A DNA stretch of 27,825 nucleotides from CAISIP01 sp037968655 (GTDB taxonomy: Bacteria; Pseudomonadota; Gammaproteobacteria; Burkholderiales; Burkholderiaceae_C), in assembly GCA_037968655.1 (NCBI GenBank), contig JBBKVW010000516.1, positions 1 through 27,825 on the forward strand, given 5' to 3'. The notes beneath the pieces are model-generated. The model did not search any database. It was not told the DNA's origin and saw only the letters and a list, made by a program, of their open reading frames with translations. Below are positions 8,175 to 16,597 of the stretch, one piece after another. Position 1 is the stretch's first letter; each line of letters begins with the position of its first letter. Made by a program: the position numbers and the translations under genes.

Positions 8175-9008
8175 ATGGATTTTTTCGCCAGTTGGAGCGG
8201 GACGCTTGCCAGCGCGTTCAGCGACTTTGCCGAGCGCGCCGGGCGCTACCTGCCCAGCATTCTGGGTGCCTTCCTGCTATTGCTGATTGGCTGGATTGCT
8301 GCGCGGCTGCTGCGCAGCGTGGCCGTGCGTGCCGCTGGGGTCGTCGATCGCCTGCTGGCCCGCGTGACCGCAACGGGCGGCACGGAACGCGCCAGGCTCC
8401 CGCAATCATCGGCCCAGGTGCTGGGCAGTCTTGTGTTCTGGCTGGTATTGCTGTTCTTCATCACGGCTGCAACGCAGGTGCTGGGGCTCAATGCCTTTAC
8501 CGCCTGGCTGGCCGGCGTTGTCAACTATGTCCCGACCCTGTTTTCCGGCGCGCTGATCATCGGCGCCGGATTCCTGCTCAGCCGCCTGGCGCGCGATCTG
8601 GTTGTGACCACGTCCAGCGTTTCGGGCACGCGCCAGCGCGAACTGCTGGGTCGCAGCGTGCAGGCCATCATCCTGGTCACCGCGCTGCTGGTGGGCGCCG
8701 ACCAGATCGGTATCAAGGTCACCTTCCTGGTCATCATTGCCGCAATTGCGGGCGGCACGGTGGTGGTATCGGTGGCGCTCGCCCTTAGCCTGGGCGCCCG
8801 CAACTACGTGGCCAACCTGATCGGCGGACATCATTTCCGGCAGAGCTTCTCGGTCGGGCAGATCGTACGGGTAGCTGGTTTTGAAGGCCGCATCCTGGAC
8901 CTGACCGCCGTGTCGGTGGTGCTCGAGACCGAGGAAGGCCGCGTCACTCTGCCGGCCAAGACCTTCGGCGAGGAGGCCATCGTGCTGCGCATCGGGGAGC
9001 ATGCTTGA
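8175..9008 (+). CDS. MscS-like small-conductance channel protein with conserved TM-helix repeats
   Basis: Inner-membrane protein of 277 residues. Several strongly hydrophobic segments are seen at about residues 25-46, 85-104, 112-132, 160-180 and 185-208, followed by a short soluble part that looks like the beta domain of MscS (GGHHFRQSFSVGQIVRVAGFEGRILDLTAVSVVLETEEG split across strands). The arrangement, TM repeats then a minimal MscS beta domain, resembles CmpX-type proteins rather than full MscS, whose C-terminal alpha/beta vestibule is missing here. The start at 8175 has GGAGGG upstream. It overlaps the next start as TGATG, so it is translationally linked to two MgtE-family genes. An osmotic or ionic stress role is likely; the conducted ion is unknown. 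Confidence 0.82.
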   Translation: MDFFASWSGTLASAFSDFAERAGRYLPSILGAFLLLLIGWIAARLLRSVAVRAAGVVDRLLARVTATGGTERARLPQSSAQVLGSLVFWLVLLFFITAATQVLGLNAFTAWLAGVVNYVPTLFSGALIIGAGFLLSRLARDLVVTTSSVSGTRQRELLGRSVQAIILVTALLVGADQIGIKVTFLVIIAAIAGGTVVVSVALALSLGARNYVANLIGGHHFRQSFSVGQIVRVAGFEGRILDLTAVSVVLETEEGRVTLPAKTFGEEAIVLRIGEHA

Positions 9009-9871
9009 TGGCCAGGCGTGAAGACCTGTCGTTTGCGTTTCTGGAGACGCATCCCACCGATGCGGCCCGGGTGCTGGAGCGACTGGCGCCGCAGAATGTC
9101 ACCGCCCTGTTGTCCGAGGCGCCGGCGCGCCTGGCCGCGCCGGTATTGCGCGCGATGCTGCCACCCTTCGTGGCGCGCTGCCTGGGGCCGCTGGATGACG
9201 AACCGGTGTCCGGTCTGCTGCGTGCGATGGGGCCGCAGTCCGGCGTGGCGGTGCTGCACTACATGCCGGACGCACGGCGCAATGCGCTGCTGGCGCAACT
9301 GCCCACTGCAATGGGAATTGCATTTCGGCTTTTGCTCGGCTATCCAGAGGACACGGTAGGCGCCTGGATGGACCCGCGCGTCGTGGTGCTGGCTGCCGAC
9401 ACGCCTGCCGAATCGGCACTGCAGCGCTTGCGCGAAGCCCAGGGCGAGGTCGATACGGTGGTGTTTGTAGTCGGCAACGGCCAGCGCCTGGTCGGCCAGG
9501 TGGAATTGCCTGAACTGCTGCGCGCGCCAGACAACATGCCCTTGTCCAGGTTGCTGCGCGATGTGCGCTTCACGCTGCCGGCCCGCGCGTCGATCCATGG
9601 CGTGCAGGAGCACGAGGGCTGGGACGACTTCCAGCTGCTGCCGGTGGTCGAGCGCGACCGGCGCTTTGTCGGCGCACTCGATCGCGGCGTGATGGCGCGC
9701 GCCCTGATGCGCCGTCGGCAGCTACAGCCCCAGGCCGGCTATGGCGACGTAATTGCCAACCTCGCAGGCGGCTACTGGCTGGGCGTGTCCAGCCTGATTC
9801 AGCTGGCGGTGGAGATGTTGCCGGTCGCCGCGCCGCTACCCATCGGAGATGCCCATGAACGCCAGCCTTAG
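9008..9871 (+). CDS. MgtE-like regulatory protein: MgtE N-domain plus CBS pair, no transport domain
   Basis: A 287-residue soluble-looking relative of the cytosolic half of MgtE magnesium channels. Residues about 1-120 resemble the helical MgtE N domain (LETHPTDAARVLERL, LHYMPDARRNALLAQLP); about 120-245 look like two CBS motifs (YPEDTVGAWMDPRVVVL, then LLPVVERDRRFVGALDRG). MgtE usually continues into five membrane helices; here only a 45-residue tail remains, with one moderately hydrophobic stretch (GGYWLGVSSLIQLAVEML). The start ATG 9008 overlaps the channel gene's stop, and its end overlaps the true MgtE gene by 17 bases. It could partner with MgtE, act as a separate Mg2+ or nucleotide sensor, or be a decaying duplicate; the intact frame and coupling argue against decay. 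Confidence 0.85.
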   Translation: MARREDLSFAFLETHPTDAARVLERLAPQNVTALLSEAPARLAAPVLRAMLPPFVARCLGPLDDEPVSGLLRAMGPQSGVAVLHYMPDARRNALLAQLPTAMGIAFRLLLGYPEDTVGAWMDPRVVVLAADTPAESALQRLREAQGEVDTVVFVVGNGQRLVGQVELPELLRAPDNMPLSRLLRDVRFTLPARASIHGVQEHEGWDDFQLLPVVERDRRFVGALDRGVMARALMRRRQLQPQAGYGDVIANLAGGYWLGVSSLIQLAVEMLPVAAPLPIGDAHERQP

Positions 9872-11177
9872 TGCCGGCAATGCGGTCGAGGCGCTCAACC
9901 TGCGCTACCTGCTGGACTATCCCGGCGAAGCGGCGCGCCAGCTCGAGCGCATGGACGCGCCGGAAGTCGCGGCCCTGTTGGCGCAGCAGCCGGCGCATGC
10001 CGTGGTGCCAGTCTGGGCACAGCTGACAAGTGACGTCGAGCAGGCCGTGATCGGTCTGTTGCCCGACCCGATGGTGCGCCATATCGTCAGCGAACTCGAG
10101 CCTGCCCTGGCAGTGGCGCTGCTGGTGCGCCTGGAGCCGGAGCAGCGCCAGCATTGCCTGTCGTTGCTCGATCCGCAAATTGGCGCCGAACTGGCCAGGT
10201 TGATGGACTATCCGGCCGACTCGGCGGGCCAGTTGATGGATCCGCGCGTGGTGGTGCTGCGCGCCGAATTGACGGCCCAGGAGGCATTGACCCGCTTGCG
10301 TTCGCTCAAACGGCGCGACGTGCACGAGTTCTTCCTGATCGATGACGAAGGCCGGCTCGAGGGCCGGGTCCGGATCCAGGAACTCGCGCTGGCAGAACCC
10401 GGCGCATTGCTGGCCACGATGCGCCACCAAATACCCGCAGTGGTCAACGACATCGCGCCACGCGAAGAGGTGGTCGAACTGTTGGAGCGCAGTGACATCA
10501 CCGACCTGCCGGTGGTGGATTTTTCCGGCCGTTTGGTGGGTGTGATCCGGCAGTCGGCGCTGGTCTCGGCGATGCAGGAGGAGGCCAGCCTGGACATCCA
10601 GACCATGGTTGGCGTGAGCAAGGACGAGCGGGCCCTGTCGCCCGCCAGCTTTGCGGTGATCAAACGCCTGCCCTGGCTGCAGATCAACCTGTTGACGGCC
10701 TTTCTGGCAGCGGCGGTGGTCGGCTTGTTCGAGGACACGATCGCCAAGTTCACGGCTTTGGCGGTGCTGTTGCCGGTCGTCGCCGGGCAGTCCGGCAATG
10801 CCGGCGCGCAGGCGCTGGCAGTGACGATGCGGGGCCTGATGTTGCGCGAGATCAGTCTGCGTCACTGGCCCAAGGTCGTGCTCAAGGAAGTCAGTGTTGG
10901 CTTCATCAATGGCATTGCGATCGCAGCCACGACGGCGATTGGCGTCTATATCTGGAGCCGCTCGTTCGGTCTGGTTGTGGTGATCGTCAGCGCCATGGTC
11001 ATCTCCATGGTGGCAGCCGGATTTGCCGGCGCGCTGGTGCCGATCACGCTGCGGCGCCTGGGCCAGGATCCGGCGCAGTCATCGTCCATCATCCTGACGA
11101 CCGTGACCGATATCGTCGGGTTTTTCTCCTTCCTGGGTATTGCTACGGCCTTGTCGGGGCTGCTGGTGCCAACGTGA
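9855..11177 (+). CDS. mgtE: Magnesium transporter MgtE
   Basis: Mg2+-gated Mg2+ channel of 440 residues. In order: helical N domain (YPGEAARQLERMDAPEVAAL), two CBS motifs (DSAGQLMDPRVVVLRAE and DITDLPVVDFSGRLVGVIRQ), plug-helix region, and a C-terminal membrane domain from about residue 275 with LLPVVAGQSGNAGAQALAV and the ion-pore aspartate in TTVTDIVGFF (Asp419). Cytosolic Mg2+ bound between N and CBS domains closes the family's pore. ATG 9855 is chosen because CGGAG lies six bases upstream; ATG 9849 is too close to it. The gene begins inside the preceding MgtE-like gene and ends overlapping the kinase start as GTGA, so it sits in the middle of a coupled operon. Confidence 0.93.
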   Translation: MNASLSAGNAVEALNLRYLLDYPGEAARQLERMDAPEVAALLAQQPAHAVVPVWAQLTSDVEQAVIGLLPDPMVRHIVSELEPALAVALLVRLEPEQRQHCLSLLDPQIGAELARLMDYPADSAGQLMDPRVVVLRAELTAQEALTRLRSLKRRDVHEFFLIDDEGRLEGRVRIQELALAEPGALLATMRHQIPAVVNDIAPREEVVELLERSDITDLPVVDFSGRLVGVIRQSALVSAMQEEASLDIQTMVGVSKDERALSPASFAVIKRLPWLQINLLTAFLAAAVVGLFEDTIAKFTALAVLLPVVAGQSGNAGAQALAVTMRGLMLREISLRHWPKVVLKEVSVGFINGIAIAATTAIGVYIWSRSFGLVVVIVSAMVISMVAAGFAGALVPITLRRLGQDPAQSSSIILTTVTDIVGFFSFLGIATALSGLLVPT

Positions 11178-12139
11178 TCGCCGCCGACCAGGACGAGCCC
11201 GGCGCGAGGCTGGTCAGGCCGGGGACTGTCGCCGCGGGCGCCGCGCCCCTGATCGCCTGTGTCGGGCATTGCGCGATCGACCATGTATTCCAGGTGGCGC
11301 GCTTCCCGGATCATCCGACCAAGACGCCCGCGCACCGCTTTCGCAGCGTGGGCGGAGGCATGGCCGCCAATGCGGCGCTGGCCTGTGCGCGATTGGGAGC
11401 CAGGGTGCGGTTTGTCGGGGCCGTGGGTCCGGACGATGCGGGCCGCATGGTGCGCCGGCAACTGGCCAACGAAGGCATTGACCTGACGCATCTGCAGGAG
11501 GTTGCGGATACGCATACCTCGGCGTCGGCCATCATCGTCGACGAACAGGGTGAGCGCCATATCTTCAACCACCTGGGCAATGCGCTGGCCCATGCGCAGT
11601 TGCCGGGTGAGCATGTGTTTGCCGGCTGCGATGCCGTGCTGGTCGATCCGCGCTGGCCTGCGGGCGCCAGGGCTGCGCTGATGTGGGCACGCGCGCATGC
11701 TTGCCTGTCGGTGCTGGACGCCGACGTGGCGCCGCAACACGACCTGGAGGTGCTGGTGCCGCTGGCGAAATGGGTGGTTTTTTCCGAGCCCGGCCTGGCG
11801 GCCTGGGCGGGCGCTGTTGCGCAGGAGGCTGCATTGCTGCGCGCGATCGATCTGGGCGTGCAGTATGCTGCGGTCACCCAGGGCGCCAGCGGAGCGCTGC
11901 TGGTGGCGCAGGCGCGTCTGCACCGGGTGTTGCCCTTTGCGGTCCAGGCGGTCGACACCACCGGTGCCGGCGACGTATTTCACGGCGCCCTGACGCTGGC
12001 CTTGGCACGCGGCATGCCGGCTACCGAGGCCTGCTCCTATGCCAGCGCCGTTGCCGCGCTCAAATGCAGCAGGCCGGACGGTATCCTCGGTGCTCCGACC
12101 GCACGCGAAGTCGACGAATTCCTGGACAGGCGGACATGA
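11174..12139 (+). CDS. PfkB/ribokinase-family carbohydrate kinase
   Basis: Sugar kinase of 321 residues that transfers phosphate from ATP to a sugar or keto-sugar acid. Family features: N-terminal GHCAIDHVFQVARFP, the glycine-rich SVGGGMAANAALACARLGA, GAVGPDDAGRMVRRQL, and the C-terminal signature DTTGAGDVFHGAL with the catalytic base Asp267. The N-terminal style resembles the sulfofructose-kinase (YihV)-like branch, but that is an impression, not a substrate call. GTG 11174 overlaps the mgtE stop, which makes it part of the same message. A gap of 56 bases separates it from the aldo/keto reductase. A 2-keto-3-deoxy-sugar-acid substrate would fit the neighbours. Confidence 0.86.
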   Translation: MIAADQDEPGARLVRPGTVAAGAAPLIACVGHCAIDHVFQVARFPDHPTKTPAHRFRSVGGGMAANAALACARLGARVRFVGAVGPDDAGRMVRRQLANEGIDLTHLQEVADTHTSASAIIVDEQGERHIFNHLGNALAHAQLPGEHVFAGCDAVLVDPRWPAGARAALMWARAHACLSVLDADVAPQHDLEVLVPLAKWVVFSEPGLAAWAGAVAQEAALLRAIDLGVQYAAVTQGASGALLVAQARLHRVLPFAVQAVDTTGAGDVFHGALTLALARGMPATEACSYASAVAALKCSRPDGILGAPTAREVDEFLDRRT

Positions 12140-12195
12140 CATGCTGAATTTTTCATTGCAGCGCGAGCTGCTGGCACCAGAACGGCAAAGTGCGC

Positions 12196-13230
12196 ATGGC
12201 TGCTGATGCTGCGATCTTTCCTGCCGGTCCCACGGGATTGCCCGTGGGTCTGGGATGTGCGCCATTGGGCAATCTCTTCGCTGCGATCGACGAGGGCGCA
12301 GCGCAGGACCTGCTGCTTGCCGCATGGTCGGCGGGCTGCCGCTACTTTGACACCGCGCCGCACTATGGCAATGGACTGAGCGAGCATCGGCTTGGCCATG
12401 CCTTGCGCGCGATGGACCGGTCGATGTTCGCTGTGTCCACCAAGGTAGGGCGATTGCTGATTCCAGACGCATCAGCGCCGCGTGAACAACATGGCTATGT
12501 CGACGTATTGCCGTTCGCGCAGGCCTGGGACTATTCGGCGCGGGGCGTTCGGCGCAGCGTCGAGGACAGCTTGCAGCGGCTTGGGATGGCCAGGCTGGAT
12601 ATCGTGTATGTGCACGATTGCGATGCCGTGGTGCACGGGCCGGACTATCCGCGTGTCCTGCGCCAGGTGCTCAATGAGGCGCTGCCGGAACTGCGACGCA
12701 TGCGTGGCGAAGGGCTGTTGCGCCATATCGGGCTGGGCGTCAATGATGTGCAGGTCTGCCTGGATGTGCTCGATCAGTCGGAACTGGACTGCCTGCTGCT
12801 GGCCGGCCGCTACAGCCTGCTGGACCATGGTGCATTGGCGCAGTTGCTGCCGCTGTGCGAGCAGCGGGGCGTGCGCATCGCATTGGGCGGTGTCTTCAAT
12901 TCCGGCATCCTGGCCACCGGCGTGCATGCCGGCAGCCAAACGCCGCTGCGTTTCAACTATGCCGATGCGCCGCAGCACGTGATCGACCGCGTTGCTGCCA
13001 TAGAGGACGTTTGCGCGGCGCATGGTGTTCCCTTGCGCGCGGCAGCTTTGCAGTTTCCCTTGGCCCATCCGGCCATCGCGTGCGTGCTGGTCGGGCCGCA
13101 GGATCGTATGCAGTGGGAAGATGGCTTGCAGATGTTGGGCCATCCGATAGCGCAGGCGTTCTGGCATGCGCTGCGCGCGCGCGCCCTGTTGCCGCAGGCC
13201 GCGCCAGTTCCGCCTGCAGCCAAATCGTGA
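12196..13230 (+). CDS. Aldo/keto reductase, D-threo-aldose (L-fucose) 1-dehydrogenase-like
   Basis: NAD(P)-dependent (beta/alpha)8 oxidoreductase. The AKR tetrad is readable: Asp52 in FDTAPHYG, Tyr57, Lys83 in STKVGRL and His140 in YVHDCD. The sub-pattern GCAPLGNLF, SEHRLGHALR and GGVFNSGILATG is the one seen in D-threo-aldose/L-fucose 1-dehydrogenases, which oxidise L-fucose or L-galactose to the 1,5-lactone. ATG 12196 is preferred; GTG 12190 is two codons upstream and neither has a strong ribosome site. The stop overlaps the next gene's GTG start (GTGA), and that gene is a lactonase-like amidohydrolase, a natural next step. Exact aldose not established. Confidence 0.86.
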   Translation: MAADAAIFPAGPTGLPVGLGCAPLGNLFAAIDEGAAQDLLLAAWSAGCRYFDTAPHYGNGLSEHRLGHALRAMDRSMFAVSTKVGRLLIPDASAPREQHGYVDVLPFAQAWDYSARGVRRSVEDSLQRLGMARLDIVYVHDCDAVVHGPDYPRVLRQVLNEALPELRRMRGEGLLRHIGLGVNDVQVCLDVLDQSELDCLLLAGRYSLLDHGALAQLLPLCEQRGVRIALGGVFNSGILATGVHAGSQTPLRFNYADAPQHVIDRVAAIEDVCAAHGVPLRAAALQFPLAHPAIACVLVGPQDRMQWEDGLQMLGHPIAQAFWHALRARALLPQAAPVPPAAKS

Positions 13231-14039
13231 TCGACGCCCACTTCCACATCTGGCGTCTGTCGCGCGGCGACTACGGCTGGTTGACGCCGGCTGCCGGCGC
13301 ATTGTTTCGTGACTTTGATCTCGATGATTGGCGTAGCGTCAGCGCGCCCTGTGGTGTCACCGGCGGTATTGTGGTGCAGGCGGCGCCGACCGAAGCTGAA
13401 ACCTGCTTTCTGCTGCAGCAAGCGGACCAGGCACCCGACGTGCTCGGCGTGGTCGGCTGGGCCGACCTGCTGGCTGCCGATGCGCCACAACGCATTCATG
13501 CGCTGGCAGCGAACAGCAAGCTGCGCGCACTGCGGCCGATGCTGCAGGACATTGCCGATCCCGACTGGATATTGCAGGACAGTTTGCGGCCGGCAATTGA
13601 GGCCATGCTGGCCAGCGACCTGGCGTTCGACGCATTGGTCAAGCCCGTACATCTGCCGCGGATACGCGCGCTGGCAGCACGATTCCCGGAACTGCGCATC
13701 GTGCTCGACCATGGCGCCAAGCCGTCCATAGCGACGGGGCAGTGGCAGGACTGGGCCGATGAAATTGCACTATTGGCGCGCTCCACCGATGTGGTGTGCA
13801 AATTGTCAGGCCTCTGGACCGAGGCGGGGCCGGGCACTGGCGTAGCGACGCTGCTTCCCTATATGCAGCATCTCATGTCGAGTTTTGGCGCCGGGCGCGT
13901 GCTGTGGGGTAGTGATTGGCCGGTGCTGCGCAGTGCGGTCGACTACTGCGCCTGGCATGCGGCGTGCATTGGCCTGTTGTCGCCGCATCATTTGCCAGAG
14001 GTCACGGAAGCAGTCGCACGTCGGGTGTACCGGGTTTAA
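13227..14039 (+). CDS. Amidohydrolase family 2, L-fuconolactonase-like
   Basis: TIM-barrel metal hydrolase (COG3618-like) of 270 residues. It opens with IDAHFHIW (His5, His7), has LDHGAKP with His162, and ends with the metal aspartate in GSDWPV (Asp230); the DYGWL segment after the first motif is usual in sugar lactonases of this group. These enzymes open L-fuconolactone or related lactones to the acid. The start is GTG 13227, overlapping the aldo/keto reductase stop; an earlier open frame exists but is a shadow of that gene. Pairing with an aldose 1-dehydrogenase strongly supports a sugar-lactonase role, though 2-pyrone-type lactones remain possible. Confidence 0.85.
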   Translation: MIDAHFHIWRLSRGDYGWLTPAAGALFRDFDLDDWRSVSAPCGVTGGIVVQAAPTEAETCFLLQQADQAPDVLGVVGWADLLAADAPQRIHALAANSKLRALRPMLQDIADPDWILQDSLRPAIEAMLASDLAFDALVKPVHLPRIRALAARFPELRIVLDHGAKPSIATGQWQDWADEIALLARSTDVVCKLSGLWTEAGPGTGVATLLPYMQHLMSSFGAGRVLWGSDWPVLRSAVDYCAWHAACIGLLSPHHLPEVTEAVARRVYRV

Positions 14040-14110
14040 AAATAGGGGCCGCCCGCACAGGCATTCGCGCGCGGAATTGTTAGGATGACGAAAACCCGAA
14101 AGGAAGCTCC

Positions 14111-15583
14111 ATGAACACGCCTTTGCACAAGGAATTTCCCGCCACAGTGCTGGACGATGCCCTGGCCCTGAAACATGCCAGCGCCAAGTGGGACGGCGAT
14201 ATCGTCGCGCAATTGCTGGACTACATCCGGGTGCCGGCCAAGTCGCCCGGTTTTGATGCGAACTGGTCCGAGAACGGTCATATCGAGACTGTGTTGTGCT
14301 CGGCCGCGGCCTGGGTGGAGGCGCAGAAGATTGCCGGGCTGCGACTGGAGATCGTACGTATCGAGGGCCGCACGCCGGTGCTGTTTTTCGAACTCGATGC
14401 GACGCGCGTCGACTCCGGTCAAACCGTGCTGATGTACGGGCATCTGGACAAGCAACCCGAGTTCAGCGGCTGGCGCAACGACCTGGGCCCCTGGACGCCG
14501 AAATATGAGGATGGCAAGTTGTATGGACGTGGCGGTGCGGATGACGGCTACGCGGTCTATGCAAGCGTCGCAGCGGTGCAGGCACTCAAGGCCCAGGGCG
14601 TGCCGCATCCGCGCATCGTGGGCCTGATTGAAACCTGCGAGGAAAGCGGGTCCTATGACCTGTTGCCCTATATCGACGCGCTGCGGCCACGACTTGGCGA
14701 CGTCGCACTGGTCGTCTGCCTGGATTCGGGCGCCGGCAACTACGAGCAGTTGTGGCTCACCACCAGTTTGCGGGGCATGGCCAGCGGCACGCTCAAGGTC
14801 GAGGTGCTGACCGAGGGCATCCATTCGGGCGACGCCTCGGGTCTGGTGCCATCGAGCTTTCGCATCATGCGCCAGGTGCTGGACCGGCTCGAAGACAGTG
14901 CAACCGGACGCCTGCTGCCGGCCAGCTTTCACTGCGAAGTGCCTGCCGATCGCCTGGAACAGGCCAAGGTGACGGCGGCGATCCTGGGTGACGAGGTGAC
15001 GCGGCGTTTTCCCTGGGCCCACTACGATTGCGAAGGCGCACGCACGTTTGTATTGCCCACCACCACCGATCCGGTGCAGGCGCTGGTCAATCGAACCTGG
15101 ACACCGACATTGAGTGTCACCGGCGCCGAGGGCTTTCCGGCGCTGGCGGACGCCGGCAATGTGCTGCGCCCCTATTCGGCGTTCAAGCTCAGCCTGCGTT
15201 TGCCGCCGCTTGTCGATGCGGCGGCGGCAGTGCAGGAAATGAAGGCGCTGCTGGAGGACAACGCGCCCTACCAGGCGCGGGTCACGTTTGAAAGCAAGGG
15301 TGGCGCAACCGGCTGGAATGCACCAGCCATGGTGCCGTGGTTCGAGCAGGCACTTGACGCGGCGTCGAAGGCGCATTTTTCGGCGCCCTGCGGCTACATC
15401 GGCCAGGGCGGCACCATACCCCTGATGAACATGCTCGAGCGGGGATTTCCGAAGGCGCAGATGATGGTGTGCGGCGTGTTGGGCCCCAAGAGCAATGCGC
15501 ACGGGCCGAACGAATTCCTGCACGTCCCCTACGCCAAGAAATTGACGGCGGCCGTTGCCAGGGTCATCACCAGTGTGCCGTGA
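14111..15583 (+). CDS. M20-family metallopeptidase (dipeptidase/carboxypeptidase)
   Basis: Cytoplasmic di-zinc peptidase of 490 residues. Metal and catalytic residues are all visible: His111 in YGHLDKQPE, bridging Asp144 in GRGGADDGYA, general base Glu177 and neighbour Glu178 in ETCEESGS, an Asp in LDSGAGN, and His464 in NAHGPNEF. The middle lid domain is present (LRGMASGTLKVEVLTEGIHSGDASG split). AGGAAG lies six to seven bases before the ATG. TAGGAT at 14081-14086 may be its -10 element, suggesting its own transcript after the fuconolactonase-like gene 71 bases upstream. Such proteins hydrolyse dipeptides or N-acyl amino acids; the substrate cannot be read here. Confidence 0.9.
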   Translation: MNTPLHKEFPATVLDDALALKHASAKWDGDIVAQLLDYIRVPAKSPGFDANWSENGHIETVLCSAAAWVEAQKIAGLRLEIVRIEGRTPVLFFELDATRVDSGQTVLMYGHLDKQPEFSGWRNDLGPWTPKYEDGKLYGRGGADDGYAVYASVAAVQALKAQGVPHPRIVGLIETCEESGSYDLLPYIDALRPRLGDVALVVCLDSGAGNYEQLWLTTSLRGMASGTLKVEVLTEGIHSGDASGLVPSSFRIMRQVLDRLEDSATGRLLPASFHCEVPADRLEQAKVTAAILGDEVTRRFPWAHYDCEGARTFVLPTTTDPVQALVNRTWTPTLSVTGAEGFPALADAGNVLRPYSAFKLSLRLPPLVDAAAAVQEMKALLEDNAPYQARVTFESKGGATGWNAPAMVPWFEQALDAASKAHFSAPCGYIGQGGTIPLMNMLERGFPKAQMMVCGVLGPKSNAHGPNEFLHVPYAKKLTAAVARVITSVP

Positions 15584-15678
15584 GCCAGGGCCACTTGAAA
15601 GCGAAAGCATGCTGCGCCAGCCCTTCATGATCTGTATGTCAACTGATTGCCGGCTGGTCGATCGAACCGGAGCGCGTT

Positions 15679-16521
15679 GTGGGTAAGACCAATCTCAGCC
15701 CCTTGACCGCGCGAGATGGCACCAATCTCGTTGTGATGGATTGGCCACTGCACAAGGCGCCGGTGCGCGGTGTGGTGTTGATCGTGCATGGCCTGGGGGA
15801 ACATGCCTGGCGCTATGACCATGTGGCACAGCGCCTCAATGACTGGGGCTTTGCAGTGCGTGCATACGACCAGTTCGGACACGGCGAGTCGATGGGCCAG
15901 CGTGGTGCTTTGCCGGCCAAGAATCGCCTGCTGTTCGATCTGGCCGAGGTGGTGGACGAATCACGTGCGCGCATGCACGCCGAAACGCCACTGATCGTGC
16001 TGGGCCATAGCATGGGCGGTCTGGTTGCGGCGCGTTTTGTTGCCTTGGCGATGCGGCCGGCCGACGCGCTGATCCTGTCGTCGCCGGTATTCGACCCGGG
16101 CTTGAACGCCTTTCAGAAGCTGCTGCTGGCAGTCCTGCCAAGAATCGCCCCCGACCTGCGCATCGCAAATGGCCTGGACACCAGTTTCATTTCGCACGAT
16201 CCGGCTGTGGTGGCACAGTACAAGGCCGACCCACTGGTGCATGACCGCATCTCGGCCAGGCTGGCCGAATTCATTGCCGAGGGCGGCCCGGCCGTGGTCG
16301 CAGCGGCGGGGCGCTGGAGCGTCCCGACGCTGCTGATGTATGCAGGCGCCGACAAGCTGGTGAACCCGGCCGGCAGCCGCGCATTTGCCGCTGCCGCGCC
16401 CAAGTCCGTCGTATCGTCGCAGTGCTTCGAGCTGCTCTACCATGAGCTGTTCAACGAGGCCGCGACGATGCAGGCGCAGGTGTTTGCGCGACTCAAGGCG
16501 TGGCTGGACGAGCGTTTCTGA
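15679..16521 (+). CDS. Alpha/beta hydrolase, monoacylglycerol lipase / lysophospholipase-like
   Basis: Serine hydrolase of 280 residues in the hydrolase_4 group. Seen: oxyanion motif HGLGEHAWRY, nucleophile elbow GHSMGG, acid in YAGADKLVNP, and base in YHELFNE. YDQFGHGES after the second strand is typical of monoacylglycerol lipases. GTG 15679 is chosen because GGAG lies seven bases upstream and no ATG precedes the first conserved strand. No signal peptide or membrane anchor is visible. The 95-base gap before it and the convergent MFS gene after it (76-base gap, no clear terminator) mark it as a single gene. Confidence 0.88.
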   Translation: MGKTNLSPLTARDGTNLVVMDWPLHKAPVRGVVLIVHGLGEHAWRYDHVAQRLNDWGFAVRAYDQFGHGESMGQRGALPAKNRLLFDLAEVVDESRARMHAETPLIVLGHSMGGLVAARFVALAMRPADALILSSPVFDPGLNAFQKLLLAVLPRIAPDLRIANGLDTSFISHDPAVVAQYKADPLVHDRISARLAEFIAEGGPAVVAAAGRWSVPTLLMYAGADKLVNPAGSRAFAAAAPKSVVSSQCFELLYHELFNEAATMQAQVFARLKAWLDERF

Positions 16522-16597
16522 ACTGGCCTGGAAGCAGTCAGGGCTTGCCGAGCAATCCCATGGTGTTTATCCTGTCTTTTGCGTTAAAACGGCAAAC

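Noticed and set aside
10946..12472. Minus-strand open frame of 508 codons across mgtE end, kinase and AKR start
   Set aside because: It crosses three plus-strand genes with clear motifs and shows no domain of its own.
14036..15628. Minus-strand open frame of 530 codons
   Set aside because: Exactly antisense to the M20 peptidase, whose full set of metal ligands is intact; the composition is shadow-like.
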